Part shown: piece by piece, positions 30,521 through 38,789 of the stretch
How the letters are laid out: each line of letters begins with the position of its first letter
How positions within the stretch are numbered: the first letter of the stretch is position 1
DNA from: DATEHG01 sp041691295
GTDB taxonomy: Bacteria > Gemmatimonadota > Gemmatimonadetes > Gemmatimonadales > GWC2-71-9
NCBI GenBank assembly: GCA_041691295.1
Contig: JBEPVA010000003.1
Coordinates: 1 to 51,903 of the forward strand
Length of the DNA stretch: 51,903 nucleotides
Direction: 5' to 3'
The notes under the pieces: generated by a model
What the model was told of the DNA's origin: nothing
The model's input: the letters and a program-made list of their open reading frames with translations, nothing else
Database searches by the model: none
Program-made: the position numbers and the translations under genes

Positions 30521-31306
30521 CTAGGGCTCACCGCCATCGTGGAGCGCCTCGAGTTTCCGCTCTAGGCCTTCTCGCCGTGACCGCATGACCTTGAGTCGGG
30601 CACCATCGGTCAGCACGACCACCCCATCGCCTCGAAGCGCCGCCTCGACCGAACGTACCCGGCTCAGGTTCACGATGGTGGACCGGTGGATCCTGATGAA
30701 CCGGTCCGGATCCAGGCGCCGCTCCAGCGAAGCCAGCGTTTCCCGGAGCAGGTGCGCCGTGGACCGCACATGCAGCAGCGCGTAGTAGTCAGCCCCCTCG
30801 ATCCAGTCGACCTCCCCGCTCGGCACCACGATGACCTGCCCCACCTCGCGCACGATCAACCGGCCCACTCCCCTGGGACGGCCCGGCAATCCCTCAAGCA
30901 ACGCCGAGATTCTGGACTGGGCGCTCGCTGCATCCCGGTCACGCCGTTGCGCCCTGACCCGTTCGACCGCCTGGGCCAGCCGTTCCGGTGACACCGGCTT
31001 GAGCAGGTAGTCGAGCGCGTTGACCTCGAAGGCTCGGATGGCGTGGGCATCGAAGGCCGTCACGAAGACCACCAGCGGCAATTGACTACCGGAGAGAGCG
31101 TCGATCAGGTCGAAGCCCGACATTCCGGGCATCTGGATGTCGACGAACAGCACATCCACTTCGAGCTGGTGCAGGCCGGTGAGCGCCGACATCCCGTCGG
31201 CGAAGGTGCCGACGATGGTCAGGCCCGGCAGGCGCTCCAGCAACTCGACCAGCCCCTCCCGGGCCAACGGCTCGTCATCCACCACCACGGCGCGCAGGGA
31301 GTTCAT
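30521..31306 (-). CDS. LytTR-family response regulator
   Basis: The 261-residue protein has a receiver domain (D10/D11, phospho-acceptor D56 in VLFVDIQMPGMSGFDLI, LLKPVSPERL) and a LytTR DNA-binding domain (about 160-255: VPSGEVDWIEGADYYALLHV, RFIRIHRSTIVNLSRV). It overlaps the partner kinase by 4 nt. It is the last gene of an apparent four-gene minus-strand operon (35250 to 30521) with an ADOP permease. Confidence 0.93.
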   Translation of the reverse strand: MNSLRAVVVDDEPLAREGLVELLERLPGLTIVGTFADGMSALTGLHQLEVDVLFVDIQMPGMSGFDLIDALSGSQLPLVVFVTAFDAHAIRAFEVNALDYLLKPVSPERLAQAVERVRAQRRDRDAASAQSRISALLEGLPGRPRGVGRLIVREVGQVIVVPSGEVDWIEGADYYALLHVRSTAHLLRETLASLERRLDPDRFIRIHRSTIVNLSRVRSVEAALRGDGVVVLTDGARLKVMRSRREGLERKLEALHDGGEP

Positions 31307-32412
31307 CGCGACTCCGTGGTGGACGCCGACGGCTGGCGCGGGAGCTCGACCACGACGATGGCACCGGCCCCCGACGGGCCGGGTCGCAGGGACAGCGATG
31401 CGCGCTCCCCATACAGGGCAGTTAGGCGCGCCTTGGTGTGCCCGAGTCCGACACCATCCCGCCGTTTGCCCTCGGCGAGCCCTGCCCCATCGTTCGCGAT
31501 CGTGATCCGCACACCGTCGGTCAGGGCCTCGACCCCGATCTCAAGGTGCAGTGGCCGGGTGGCATCGGTAAAGCCGTGGCGGATGGCATTCTCGACGAGG
31601 GGCTGGAGCAGGAAGGATGGAACGATGGCAGAGTGCAGGGCTTCCGGCGCGTCGAGTCGGACCACCAGTCGATCGGCATATCTGACCTGTTCGATCTCGA
31701 GGTAGTGCCTCACCGCCGCCAGTTCAGATCCGAGCGTCACCAATTGGGCTCGGGAGGACTCCAGCGAATGGCGCAGCAAACCCGCCAGGCGGGTGACCAT
31801 CTGCTCGACATCACCGGTGAGGCCCCGCCGGGCCAGCACGGCAATGCTGTTCAGGGAGTTGAACAGGAAATGCGGATCGAGCTGGGCTCGGAGGGTTTCG
31901 AGCTGGGCATCGGCCAGCTGGGCGTTGAGCCGGGCAGCAGTCACCTCCAGCAGCCGGGCCCGGCGAAGGCTCAGGGAGCTGTATACCACTCCCACGAACG
32001 CGATCCCCAGCAACAGGTCCGTCAGGCCGTTGTGCAGCAGCATATGCAGCCAGGTCTGCGGCAGCGTTCCGCCGAACCCGGCCCAGTGGACCGGCGCGGC
32101 GACCAGCGGGACCAAGCCCACTGGAAGCAGCATGAGAAGAATCAGCTTCCATGCGGTTGAGCCACGGGCCGCTGGATGATCAACCACCCCTGCCATCAGC
32201 GGAACCAGCGCCGCACCCCAGAGCAGCCAGCCCAGCCAGATGGCCGCCTCGGTCGGGAGCAGGTGGCCCCACGGCGTCGCTACCGCCGCCGCCGCGAACT
32301 GCTGCACCATCGTCACAGTTCGGGCGACGGTAACGGCGAGCGCCACTGCCCCGAGGATCACCGGAATCGAGACGCTGCTGGCCGGGCGCTGTGGTAATTC
32401 CAGAATCGTCAT
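31303..32412 (-). CDS. LytS-like sensor histidine kinase (PF06580 type)
   Basis: A 369-residue membrane kinase. Four helices occupy residues 15-150. The kinase block then has QLDPHFLFNSLNSIAVLARR (phospho-His181), the N box LQPLVENAIRHGF and the ATP-binding ANDGAGL and GVGLGHTKARLTALYG. It lacks a separate sensor domain, so it may sense the membrane or lipid state. It starts 33 nt after the ADOP permease stop on the same strand. Confidence 0.92.
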   Translation of the reverse strand: MTILELPQRPASSVSIPVILGAVALAVTVARTVTMVQQFAAAAVATPWGHLLPTEAAIWLGWLLWGAALVPLMAGVVDHPAARGSTAWKLILLMLLPVGLVPLVAAPVHWAGFGGTLPQTWLHMLLHNGLTDLLLGIAFVGVVYSSLSLRRARLLEVTAARLNAQLADAQLETLRAQLDPHFLFNSLNSIAVLARRGLTGDVEQMVTRLAGLLRHSLESSRAQLVTLGSELAAVRHYLEIEQVRYADRLVVRLDAPEALHSAIVPSFLLQPLVENAIRHGFTDATRPLHLEIGVEALTDGVRITIANDGAGLAEGKRRDGVGLGHTKARLTALYGERASLSLRPGPSGAGAIVVVELPRQPSASTTESR

Positions 32413-32445
32413 CCGGTGAAAGTAGCGTGGCGGAACCCCGCGGCG

Positions 32446-34875
32446 TCAGCCACCGCTCCGCAGCGCAACGATGGGGTCGATCCGTGTGGCCCGCCATGCC
32501 GGAACCATGGCACCGATAACCCCCGTGAGTACGGCGCCGAGCACCACCAGGCCCAGCACCCCGAGGTTGAACGGTCCGACACCGTAGAGCAGTCCTGCCA
32601 GCAGGCGGGCGCTCGACAGGGTCCCAGCCAGACCGATCAGGATGCTGGCGCCCACCACCAGCAGCGATTCCCGTCCCACCAGCTTCACGATTTCGCCCGG
32701 CTTGGCACCGAGCGCGATTCGAACCGCCAGCTCCCGTTCCCGCTGGGTGACCAGGAACGAGAGCACGGCGTAGGTGCCCGCCAGGGCCAGTAGCAGGGCC
32801 GCAAGCGCGTAGCCGGACATCAGGCGGGTGGTGATCGCCATCCGCGCGCCGGCATCACGCACGATGGCATCGAGGGTGAACTGGTTGTAGATCGCTATGT
32901 CGGGGGCGGCCTCGGTGATGATCCGGCGAATTGGCCCCGCCAGGGCCAGCGGATCGCCGGAGGCCCGGGCCACGATGGTGATTTCGGTGGCAAAGCCCAT
33001 CGAGGCCCAGCTGCCGAGCCCAGGCAGATACAGCTCGGGGCGCGGCTCATCGGTCAAACTGCGATTTCTGGCATCCGCCACCACCGCCACGATCGGCATC
33101 CACGGCGAGACCGGTCCGAATCGCAACCGCCGGCCCAGCGGGTCCTCACCATCAGGAAAGAGCCGGCGCGCCAGCCCCTCACTGATGACCACCGGAGTGA
33201 TCCGGGCGCTTGCATCATCGTCACCGAACAGCCGGCCGTGGCGCAATCCGATCTGCATCGCCGCGAAATAGTCGTGACTCACCACCCGATAGTCCGCTAT
33301 CGGGTCAGTTCCGTCCGCCTTGAACGGACGGCCTTCGACCGCCATGGCCAGATCCTCTCTCCCCGGGGTAAGTGGCAGCGCGTTCACCAGACCGGCGGCC
33401 GTCACTCCAGGGAGCTGACCGACGGCGGTGATGAGCCGCCGGAGCAATGATTCCCGCGCCGTCCGGTCCCGTAGCGTGGCGGTGGGCAGGTTGATCCTGA
33501 GGCTGAGCGCCGACCCTGGATTGAATCCGAGCGGCACCCGCTGCACCTCGCGGGCGGATGCGAGCAGAAGACCGGAGCCATGCAGCAGGAGGACGGCGAG
33601 TCCAATCTGGGCGGCAGCAAGGATCCGACGGAGGGCATTGGCGGCGGGCGTTCCGGCGGCCCTGGCTCGCAGACTGCTGGCCGGGTCCCGCCCCGCGGCC
33701 ACGGCCACGGGAAGTGCCCCGACGACGGCGCCGACCACGAGTACGGCGACCGCCGCCGCGACCAGCGTCCTGATCCCGAGCAGCGGTGCCGCGCTGGCGA
33801 TGCCGGCCGGTAATAGTGTGACCATCAGCTTCGATCCAAGCCCGGCGATGGCCAGGCCGATTCCGGCGCCGGCCGCACTCAGGATGATGCCCTCGAGCAA
33901 CGCACCTCGAATGAGCCTGCCTCGGGTGGCACCAAGCGCGGCGCGCACCGCCAGCTCCTCACCACGGACGATGACCCCTGCCAGCTGGAGGTTAGCCACA
34001 TTGGCGCAGGTCAGCAGCAGCAGCAGCAGGACGCCGACAAGCAGCAGCGCCACGACCGGCCGGACATCGCCGACCACCGAATCAGCCAGCGGGTGGACCT
34101 GGGCCAGGTATCCCGATGGATCCAGCACCGACCCGGCGTGCGGGCCGGGAAATTCGCGGCCTACCGCCCGAACTGGCAGGGTCAGATCCCGCCGGGCCGC
34201 CTCGAGACCGGTTCCGGCCTTGAGTCGACCTACGACAGAATACCCATGGTTGTACGGATTGAGGCCGGCGGGATCGAGCCGCAGTGGCTCCCAGGCCGCG
34301 ATCTGGCGCGATCCAAACGTGACGCCCGGTGGCAGCACCCCAACGATCGTGCTGGGTTCTCCCTCGAGGTTCACGACCGTGCCGATCACCGCAGGATCCG
34401 CATTGAACACCGACCGCCAGAGCTGGTCGGACAGGACCAGCAGACGTGGACCGTTCGGCAGGTCCTCACCGGCCGTGAAGCGGCGTCCGAGGGCCGGCGC
34501 GACCCGGAGTACATCGAACAGACTGGCACTGACCTGGGCCACGATGAGCCGGCGCGATCCGTCACCCCGGATCAGGTTGGTGAAGCCGGTTCCCCAGGCC
34601 GCGACCGCGCTGAGGCTGTGACCGTCGCTGACCAGTCGGCGGTACCCGACGTCGGAGAAGCCCAGTTCCGGAAGACCAGGCGCCGGAACGGTCTGGGTGA
34701 TCCGGACCAGCCGCCCCGACTCCGGATAGGGCAGTGGCCGGAGAAGCACGGCATCGACCACGGCAAACACAGCCAATGCTGAGCCGATCCCGAGACCGAG
34801 AGTCAGGGCAATGACGAGCGAATACACCGGTCGCAGCCGGAGTCGCCTGATGGCAAACCAGAGATCGTGCCCCAC
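32446..34875 (-). CDS. ADOP-type duplicated ABC permease (MacB/FtsX fold)
   Basis: The 809-residue protein opens with the ADOP signature LWFAIRRLRLRPVYSLVIALTLGLGIGSALAVFAVVDAVLLRPLPYP. It has two MacB-PCD/FtsX modules: a periplasmic domain (about 60-260), three helices at 275-400 (LLLLLTCANVANLQLAG …), a second periplasmic domain (about 450-665) and three C-terminal helices. ADOP proteins, abundant in Acidobacteria and Gemmatimonadota, lack an ATPase in cis, and none is nearby. They are thought to export lipopeptides or signals. The GTG start lies 3 nt after the stop of the secreted-protein gene. Confidence 0.93.
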   Translation of the reverse strand: MGHDLWFAIRRLRLRPVYSLVIALTLGLGIGSALAVFAVVDAVLLRPLPYPESGRLVRITQTVPAPGLPELGFSDVGYRRLVSDGHSLSAVAAWGTGFTNLIRGDGSRRLIVAQVSASLFDVLRVAPALGRRFTAGEDLPNGPRLLVLSDQLWRSVFNADPAVIGTVVNLEGEPSTIVGVLPPGVTFGSRQIAAWEPLRLDPAGLNPYNHGYSVVGRLKAGTGLEAARRDLTLPVRAVGREFPGPHAGSVLDPSGYLAQVHPLADSVVGDVRPVVALLLVGVLLLLLLTCANVANLQLAGVIVRGEELAVRAALGATRGRLIRGALLEGIILSAAGAGIGLAIAGLGSKLMVTLLPAGIASAAPLLGIRTLVAAAVAVLVVGAVVGALPVAVAAGRDPASSLRARAAGTPAANALRRILAAAQIGLAVLLLHGSGLLLASAREVQRVPLGFNPGSALSLRINLPTATLRDRTARESLLRRLITAVGQLPGVTAAGLVNALPLTPGREDLAMAVEGRPFKADGTDPIADYRVVSHDYFAAMQIGLRHGRLFGDDDASARITPVVISEGLARRLFPDGEDPLGRRLRFGPVSPWMPIVAVVADARNRSLTDEPRPELYLPGLGSWASMGFATEITIVARASGDPLALAGPIRRIITEAAPDIAIYNQFTLDAIVRDAGARMAITTRLMSGYALAALLLALAGTYAVLSFLVTQRERELAVRIALGAKPGEIVKLVGRESLLVVGASILIGLAGTLSSARLLAGLLYGVGPFNLGVLGLVVLGAVLTGVIGAMVPAWRATRIDPIVALRSGG

Positions 34876-34878
34876 CGC

Positions 34879-35250
34879 TCAGCTCGGCGGGGATGCCCGG
34901 CGACGGCCTGCCACCGAACCGGCATTCTCGCCGAAGGTGAACGGGCCAGTGACCGAATCGGCGCGGAAGAGGAGGTCGTAGTGGATGACATCGCCGGGCG
35001 CGGTATTGTCGAGCACCAGCCGGTTCCCCTTCCTGAGGGTTGGCCCGACCGGCGAGATGTGATCGCCGATCCTCAGGGTTACCGCGGTGCTGTCGTGGAG
35101 AATGGCAATCTCGAGGCTGCCTTCCATGGTGCCGCCACCGTAGGTGATTTCGAGGTCGTACGTCCCGGAGCGGATCGGCGGGGTGGCCTGAGCGCCGAGT
35201 GCCGGCGCCGCGGTGAGGGCGGCGATAAGGAATGGCAGGACACGAGTCAC
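34879..35250 (-). CDS. small secreted beta-sheet protein
   Basis: The 123-residue product begins at GTG 35250, with GGAGG 6 nt upstream, giving a clear signal peptide (RVLPFLIAALTAAPALGAQ). The mature part has paired strands (YDLEITYGGGTMEGSLEI, STAVTLRIGDHISPVG, NRLVLDNTAPGDVIHYDLLF) as in a small beta barrel. No family is recognised. Two further motifs downstream are AT-poor. It is the first gene of the apparent operon with the ADOP permease and LytS/LytTR pair, so it may be the permease's substrate-binding or partner protein. Confidence 0.72.
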   Translation of the reverse strand: MTRVLPFLIAALTAAPALGAQATPPIRSGTYDLEITYGGGTMEGSLEIAILHDSTAVTLRIGDHISPVGPTLRKGNRLVLDNTAPGDVIHYDLLFRADSVTGPFTFGENAGSVAGRRRASPPS

Positions 35251-35447
35251 GATTTCCTCCACGAGGGATTGGGGTCCTGGTCGCCAGACGGCCCACCCTC
35301 GAGAAAGCTTCGACCAGGCAGCCAAACCGACTTCTCGAGCAGCCAATCGGCTTCGACATCGGCTCCTGCCGACCTGGCCATGTCACATCCCGGTCGGCGT
35401 TTTTGATCTCAGGTGAACCCCACCGTCTACCTCAACCGGAGCGAACC

Positions 35448-35520
35448 ATGTCGACCTCGTAGAAGACCAGGATGGGTACCCCCAAGGACCTCAAGCCCCG
35501 CAAGACGATCAGGGGAAACC
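35448..35520 (+). pseudogene. decayed Hcp-peptide leader with internal stop
   Basis: GGAG with 6-nt spacing precedes ATG 35448, exactly as in peptides 2, 3 and 5. The frame then reads MSTS, a TAG at 35460, KTRMGTPKDLKPRKTIRGN. KDLKPRK is the leader signature of the peptide family, but there is a premature stop and no GG or core. The intact peptide 6 follows directly at 35521. Confidence 0.5.
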
Positions 35521-35679
35521 ATGACCATGGCCAAGCGGGACAAGGACTGGAGCCGGGCGGTGGAGGCGGACGAGGCGGCGGCGGTGCGGGGTGGGGATGG
35601 GCAGACCAAGAAGCCGCCGAAGGATCGCCAGCCGCTGATGGTGTACAAGCTCGAGGATATCCAGATCAGCGGCACCTGA
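35521..35679 (+). CDS. Hcp-segment peptide 6 (double-glycine leader)
   Basis: A 52-residue peptide: MTMAKRDKDWSRAVEADEAA, then AVRGG, with Glu(-8), Ala(-7), Val(-4), Gly(-2) and Gly(-1). The core after GG (DGQTKKPPKDRQPLMVYKLE, DIQISGT) matches the later Hcp strand QxEYLxYKLxDVLISS. The ATG at 35521 has AGGGG 5 nt upstream; ATG 35527 is an alternative. It lies 40 kb-scale far from any T6SS gene in this window. Confidence 0.7.
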   Translation: MTMAKRDKDWSRAVEADEAAAVRGGDGQTKKPPKDRQPLMVYKLEDIQISGT

Positions 35680-35690
35680 CCGTCCTGAAG

Positions 35691-35736
35691 GACCGAAGCC
35701 CCTGCCAGTTTTCCGGGTGCGGGCTTCGTCGTTCCG
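35691..35736 (+). terminator. hairpin after peptide 6
   Basis: CGAAGCCC (about 35694-35701) pairs with GGGCTTCG (about 35720-35727), followed by TCGTT. A second dyad, CCGCCCAGG/CCTGGGCGG, lies at about 35743-35781. Confidence 0.5.
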
Positions 35737-35856
35737 GCCCTACCGCCCAGGACGCGCTGCAGCCCACTCCAGCCTGGGCGGGGGTGCTGTCATATTCGAT
35801 TGAGCAACTTCGATATCAAGATAGGTCGCGCAACCCGATCCCTTCTGGAGGACACC

Positions 35857-36033
35857 ATGGCCAAGGCGAAGAAGAGCAGCAGATCCAAGGATTTGGAGAG
35901 AGTCAAGACCGTTTCATCAGATCAGGCCAGATCCGTACGGGGCGGCGACAAAGCCGTCGTTCACAGGGTGGGGGGCAAGTCGCAGCTGGAGTACGTCCGG
36001 GTGGTCATGAAGGAAGTGATCATCACCAGCTGA
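35857..36033 (+). CDS. Hcp-segment peptide 7 (double-glycine leader)
   Basis: A 58-residue peptide from ATG 35857 with a perfect GGAGG and 5-nt spacing. The leader MAKAKKSSRSKDLERVKTVS ends DQARSVRGG (Gln-8, Ala-7, Val-4). The core DKAVVHRVGGKSQLEYVRVV, MKEVIITS matches Hcp1 RKAGGENQVEYLIITLKEVLVSS almost residue for residue. Together with peptides 1-3, 5 and 6, the cores tile the middle of Hcp. A GC-rich hairpin with GGGGGCTTCGTCTTT follows at about 36086-36126 and probably terminates it. Confidence 0.77.
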   Translation: MAKAKKSSRSKDLERVKTVSSDQARSVRGGDKAVVHRVGGKSQLEYVRVVMKEVIITS

Positions 36034-36085
36034 TTGCACTGAAGGGGTTCAGGCTCTTGCGCTGATGTGAGGGCCCCGTGATTCC

Positions 36086-36126
36086 GACGCCCCCTCCCGT
36101 TTTTCAGGTTGGGGGCTTCGTCTTTC
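36086..36126 (+). terminator. hairpin after peptide 7
   Basis: CGCCCCC pairs with GGGGGC across a T-rich loop, followed by TTCGTCTTTCT. This lies in the 132-nt gap before the nuclease gene. Confidence 0.5.
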
Positions 36127-36165
36127 TGGTGACGCCCGCCGGCGGACCGGCGATTAGCTTGGGAC

Positions 36166-37629
36166 ATGCCCTCCCACATCACCAAGCAGTCGTTCCTCGC
36201 GGCCCTGCGCTGCCCCACGATGGGTTGGCGGGTGCTCCGTGAAGAGGGGGAATCGATGACTCCAGCCCTCGAGTGGCGCTTCTGGGTCGGGAACGAGGTG
36301 GGTCGGGCCGCTCGGGCTCAACTGGGCACTGGCCTGCTCTTGCCGTGGCAGCCTTCAGAAGTTGGCGTCCGGGAAACCCACAAGGCGCTCGCCGATTCCA
36401 GCGTCCAACTGATGTTCGAACCGACCTTCAGCCATGGCCCCTTTACCGCGCGGGCGGACGCCATCCGTCGTACCGCCTCCGGCCTGGAGCTGATCGAGGT
36501 CAAGTCGGGTAAAGCCGCCGAAGAGGGAGAAGCAGTCAAGCGAGACTACCTCGATGACCTGGCCTACACCGCGTTCGTGGCTGGCGAAGCGGGAGTCACC
36601 GCCACCCGCTTCCTCCTGATGCTGATCAATCGGGACTACCGGCTCGGCGGTACCGCGCCGTTGATGACCGAGATCGACGTCACCGAGCAGATCCTGCCGC
36701 TGGTCGAACTGTTCCGGAACAACGCGCCGGAAATCGCCGACGCATTGCTGGCCGACGTCGAACCGAATCCGGAACTCAAGTTCGTCTGCCGGGAGTGCCC
36801 GTATTTCGAGAAGGATTGCGTCGGGTTCGGCATCCCCGATCCGCTGTTCTTCATCCCCCGGCTGCAGCAGAAGCGGTTCGATGGGCTCAAGCAGTTTGCC
36901 AGGATCTCGGCCATCCCGCCGAGCGAGAAGCTGACCGAGATCCAGGAACGGGTGGCCCGAGTCATCCGCAGCGGTCAGGCGGAAGCAGACCATGCCGGCC
37001 TCGCGCCGCTGCATTCGCTGGCCTGGCCCATCTTCTATCTGGACTTCGAAGGGGTCAATCCGGCGCTGCCCTGGTTTCCCGATGCGGCACCGTATCAGTC
37101 GATGCCGTTCCAGTATTCGCTGCATCGGATCGACGGCCCGGAGCAACTGGTTATCCATTCGTCATACCTGGCGGCACCGATCGGCGACTGGCGCCACGAC
37201 CTCTGCGCGCAGCTGCTGGACGATCTGGGGGACCGCGGCAGCATCGTGGTGTATTCCAACTACGAGAAGACGGCGCTCAACTACCTGGCCCGGATGCTGC
37301 CGGATCAGGCGACGCGAATTGCCGCCGTGATTGACCGGCTGTTTGACCTGGAGACGATGATCAAGAACGGCTACTGCCATCCCGGTTTCCGGGGCCGTTC
37401 CAGCATCAAGAATGTGCTACCGGTGATGGTCCAGGGTCCCGGGTACGCCGATCTGGCTATCCAGGGTGGCGAGAGCGCCTCGGCGATCTTTGCCCTGATG
37501 CGGGTTGGGAAGTATGACGGAACCCCGACCTCGAAGTATCGCCAGCAGCTGCTCGACTACTGCGCGCTCGACACCCTGGCAATGGTCAAGGTGCATGAGG
37601 CGTTGCTGGACATAAGTCGTAAGCCGTAA
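36166..37629 (+). CDS. RecB-like nuclease fused to DUF2779 (Cas4-like iron-sulfur nuclease)
   Basis: The 487-residue protein has an N-terminal PD-(D/E)xK nuclease: D98 in FTARADAI and E111-V-K113 in LELIEVKSG. Cys C16 near the N-terminus with C208, C211 and C218 (FVCRECPYFEKDC) gives the four-Cys iron-sulfur arrangement of Cas4 and AddB-type nucleases. From about residue 285 the DUF2779 domain follows (FYLDFEGVNPALPWF, MPFQYSLH, LDYCALDTLAMVKVHEAL), which has an exonuclease-like DFE … D pattern. It is probably a DNA repair or defence nuclease. No CRISPR array or cas gene is nearby. Its stop lies in a heptamer array. Confidence 0.88.
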   Translation: MPSHITKQSFLAALRCPTMGWRVLREEGESMTPALEWRFWVGNEVGRAARAQLGTGLLLPWQPSEVGVRETHKALADSSVQLMFEPTFSHGPFTARADAIRRTASGLELIEVKSGKAAEEGEAVKRDYLDDLAYTAFVAGEAGVTATRFLLMLINRDYRLGGTAPLMTEIDVTEQILPLVELFRNNAPEIADALLADVEPNPELKFVCRECPYFEKDCVGFGIPDPLFFIPRLQQKRFDGLKQFARISAIPPSEKLTEIQERVARVIRSGQAEADHAGLAPLHSLAWPIFYLDFEGVNPALPWFPDAAPYQSMPFQYSLHRIDGPEQLVIHSSYLAAPIGDWRHDLCAQLLDDLGDRGSIVVYSNYEKTALNYLARMLPDQATRIAAVIDRLFDLETMIKNGYCHPGFRGRSSIKNVLPVMVQGPGYADLAIQGGESASAIFALMRVGKYDGTPTSKYRQQLLDYCALDTLAMVKVHEALLDISRKP

Positions 37630-37655
37630 GTCGTTGGTCGTTGGTCGTTAATGAT
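37611..37655. repeat. CGTAAGT/CGTTGGT heptamer array
   Basis: The units CATAAGT, CGTAAGC, CGTAAGT, CGTTGGT, CGTTGGT, CGTTAAT run in register across the nuclease stop codon. Confidence 0.85.
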
Positions 37656-37669
37656 TCGGGGGGCAGCCC

Positions 37670-38788
37670 ATGATTCTCGCTGTGACGATCGCCACCGCCC
37701 TGCTTACCTCACCTCGGCCACTCCCCGCTCATGCCGGTGCTGCGGTCTGGTTCGAGCTGGGTCATCGGGTGGTTGCCAGGATTGCGGAAGGACGGCTCAC
37801 ACCGCAGGCCGCGGCCGCCGTACGCGATCTCCTGGCCGGTGAATCGATGGCGGATGCCTCGGTCTGGGCCGATGAGATCCGCGGTCGGCGCCGGGAAACC
37901 GCCAGTCAGCACTTCGTCAACATCCCGCTGGCTGTCACGCAATACGACTCCACCACCCAATGCCCCGGCGGCGCCTGTATCATCGCGGCGATCGAGTCCG
38001 ACCGCCGCCTCCTGGCTGATCCGGCGGCAACCGAGAACCAGCGTGCCGAGGCGCTCCGGTTCCTGATTCATTTCATCGGGGACCTGCACCAGCCATTGCA
38101 TGTGTCGGATCACGGTGACCGCGGCGGGAACGACCTGCAGGTCCAATTCTTCGGGACACCCGACAACCTGCACAAGGTGTGGGACGGTGAGCTGATCGAA
38201 CGGGCGGGCCTCGACGAGAACGCCTACTTCGACCGTTTGCAGCGCCAGATGAATTCCCTGCCGCTCGACAGCCTGAGTGGCGGCACGGTCATCGACTGGG
38301 CTATGGAGGGCCACCGGATCGCGGCGGAGCAGGTCTATCGCCTGCCGGTGGGCGGAAATATCGCCGACCAGTATGAAAACGCCGAGTTACCGGTGGTGGA
38401 CCTGGCGATCATCAAGGCGGGAGTCCGATTGGCGCGAGTGCTCAACGAGGCGCTGGCCAGCTACACCCCACCGGCGCGGGCGGCTTCACTGGGCGCAGGG
38501 ATCTATTCGGACCGGGAGGCCGCAGGGCACGATGGGGAACAGGCAACGGTGGTCGGCATCGTGGTGACTGTGTACCACACCGGGTCCGGCAACAGCTATC
38601 TCAACTTCGGCGGAGACTATCCTCATCAAACCTTCAGCGGTTTCGTCGAACACCCCACCGACCCAGCGCTCCGCGGCCTGGACAGTCTGGCCGGGAAGCG
38701 CATCAGCATCCAGGGCGTGATCAAGCGATATAACGGCACTCCGGAAATCCGGGTCACCAGCCGGAATCAGATCACCGAACGCCCCTGA
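37670..38788 (+). CDS. secreted S1/P1-type nuclease with C-terminal OB-fold-like domain
   Basis: The 372-residue enzyme has a signal peptide and the trinuclear-zinc S1/P1 nuclease core (about 25-265): VWFELGHRVVARIAEGRL, SVWADEIR, HFVNIPL, LIHFIGDLHQPLHVSDHGDRGGNDL, LHKVWDGELIE. Family members normally mature to an N-terminal Trp followed by Gly (WGxxGH); here the motif is WFELGH, preceded by AGAAV. The extra ~90 residues (QATVVGIVVTVYHTGSGNSY … ISIQGVIKRYNGTPEIRVTS) look like an OB-fold nucleic-acid-binding module. The role is probably extracellular or periplasmic nucleic acid scavenging. It converges with the next gene at 1-nt distance. Confidence 0.88.
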   Translation: MILAVTIATALLTSPRPLPAHAGAAVWFELGHRVVARIAEGRLTPQAAAAVRDLLAGESMADASVWADEIRGRRRETASQHFVNIPLAVTQYDSTTQCPGGACIIAAIESDRRLLADPAATENQRAEALRFLIHFIGDLHQPLHVSDHGDRGGNDLQVQFFGTPDNLHKVWDGELIERAGLDENAYFDRLQRQMNSLPLDSLSGGTVIDWAMEGHRIAAEQVYRLPVGGNIADQYENAELPVVDLAIIKAGVRLARVLNEALASYTPPARAASLGAGIYSDREAAGHDGEQATVVGIVVTVYHTGSGNSYLNFGGDYPHQTFSGFVEHPTDPALRGLDSLAGKRISIQGVIKRYNGTPEIRVTSRNQITERP

Positions 38789-38789
38789 C

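Noticed and set aside
32446..34875. ADOP permease as the exporter of the double-glycine peptides
   Set aside because: Double-glycine peptides are normally processed by C39-peptidase ABC transporters; this permease has neither peptidase nor ATPase, so the link would be speculation.
26872..36033. A complete type VI secretion locus
   Set aside because: Only Hcp-like fragments are present; no tssB/C, tssK, tssM, vgrG, clpV or full hcp is found in the window.
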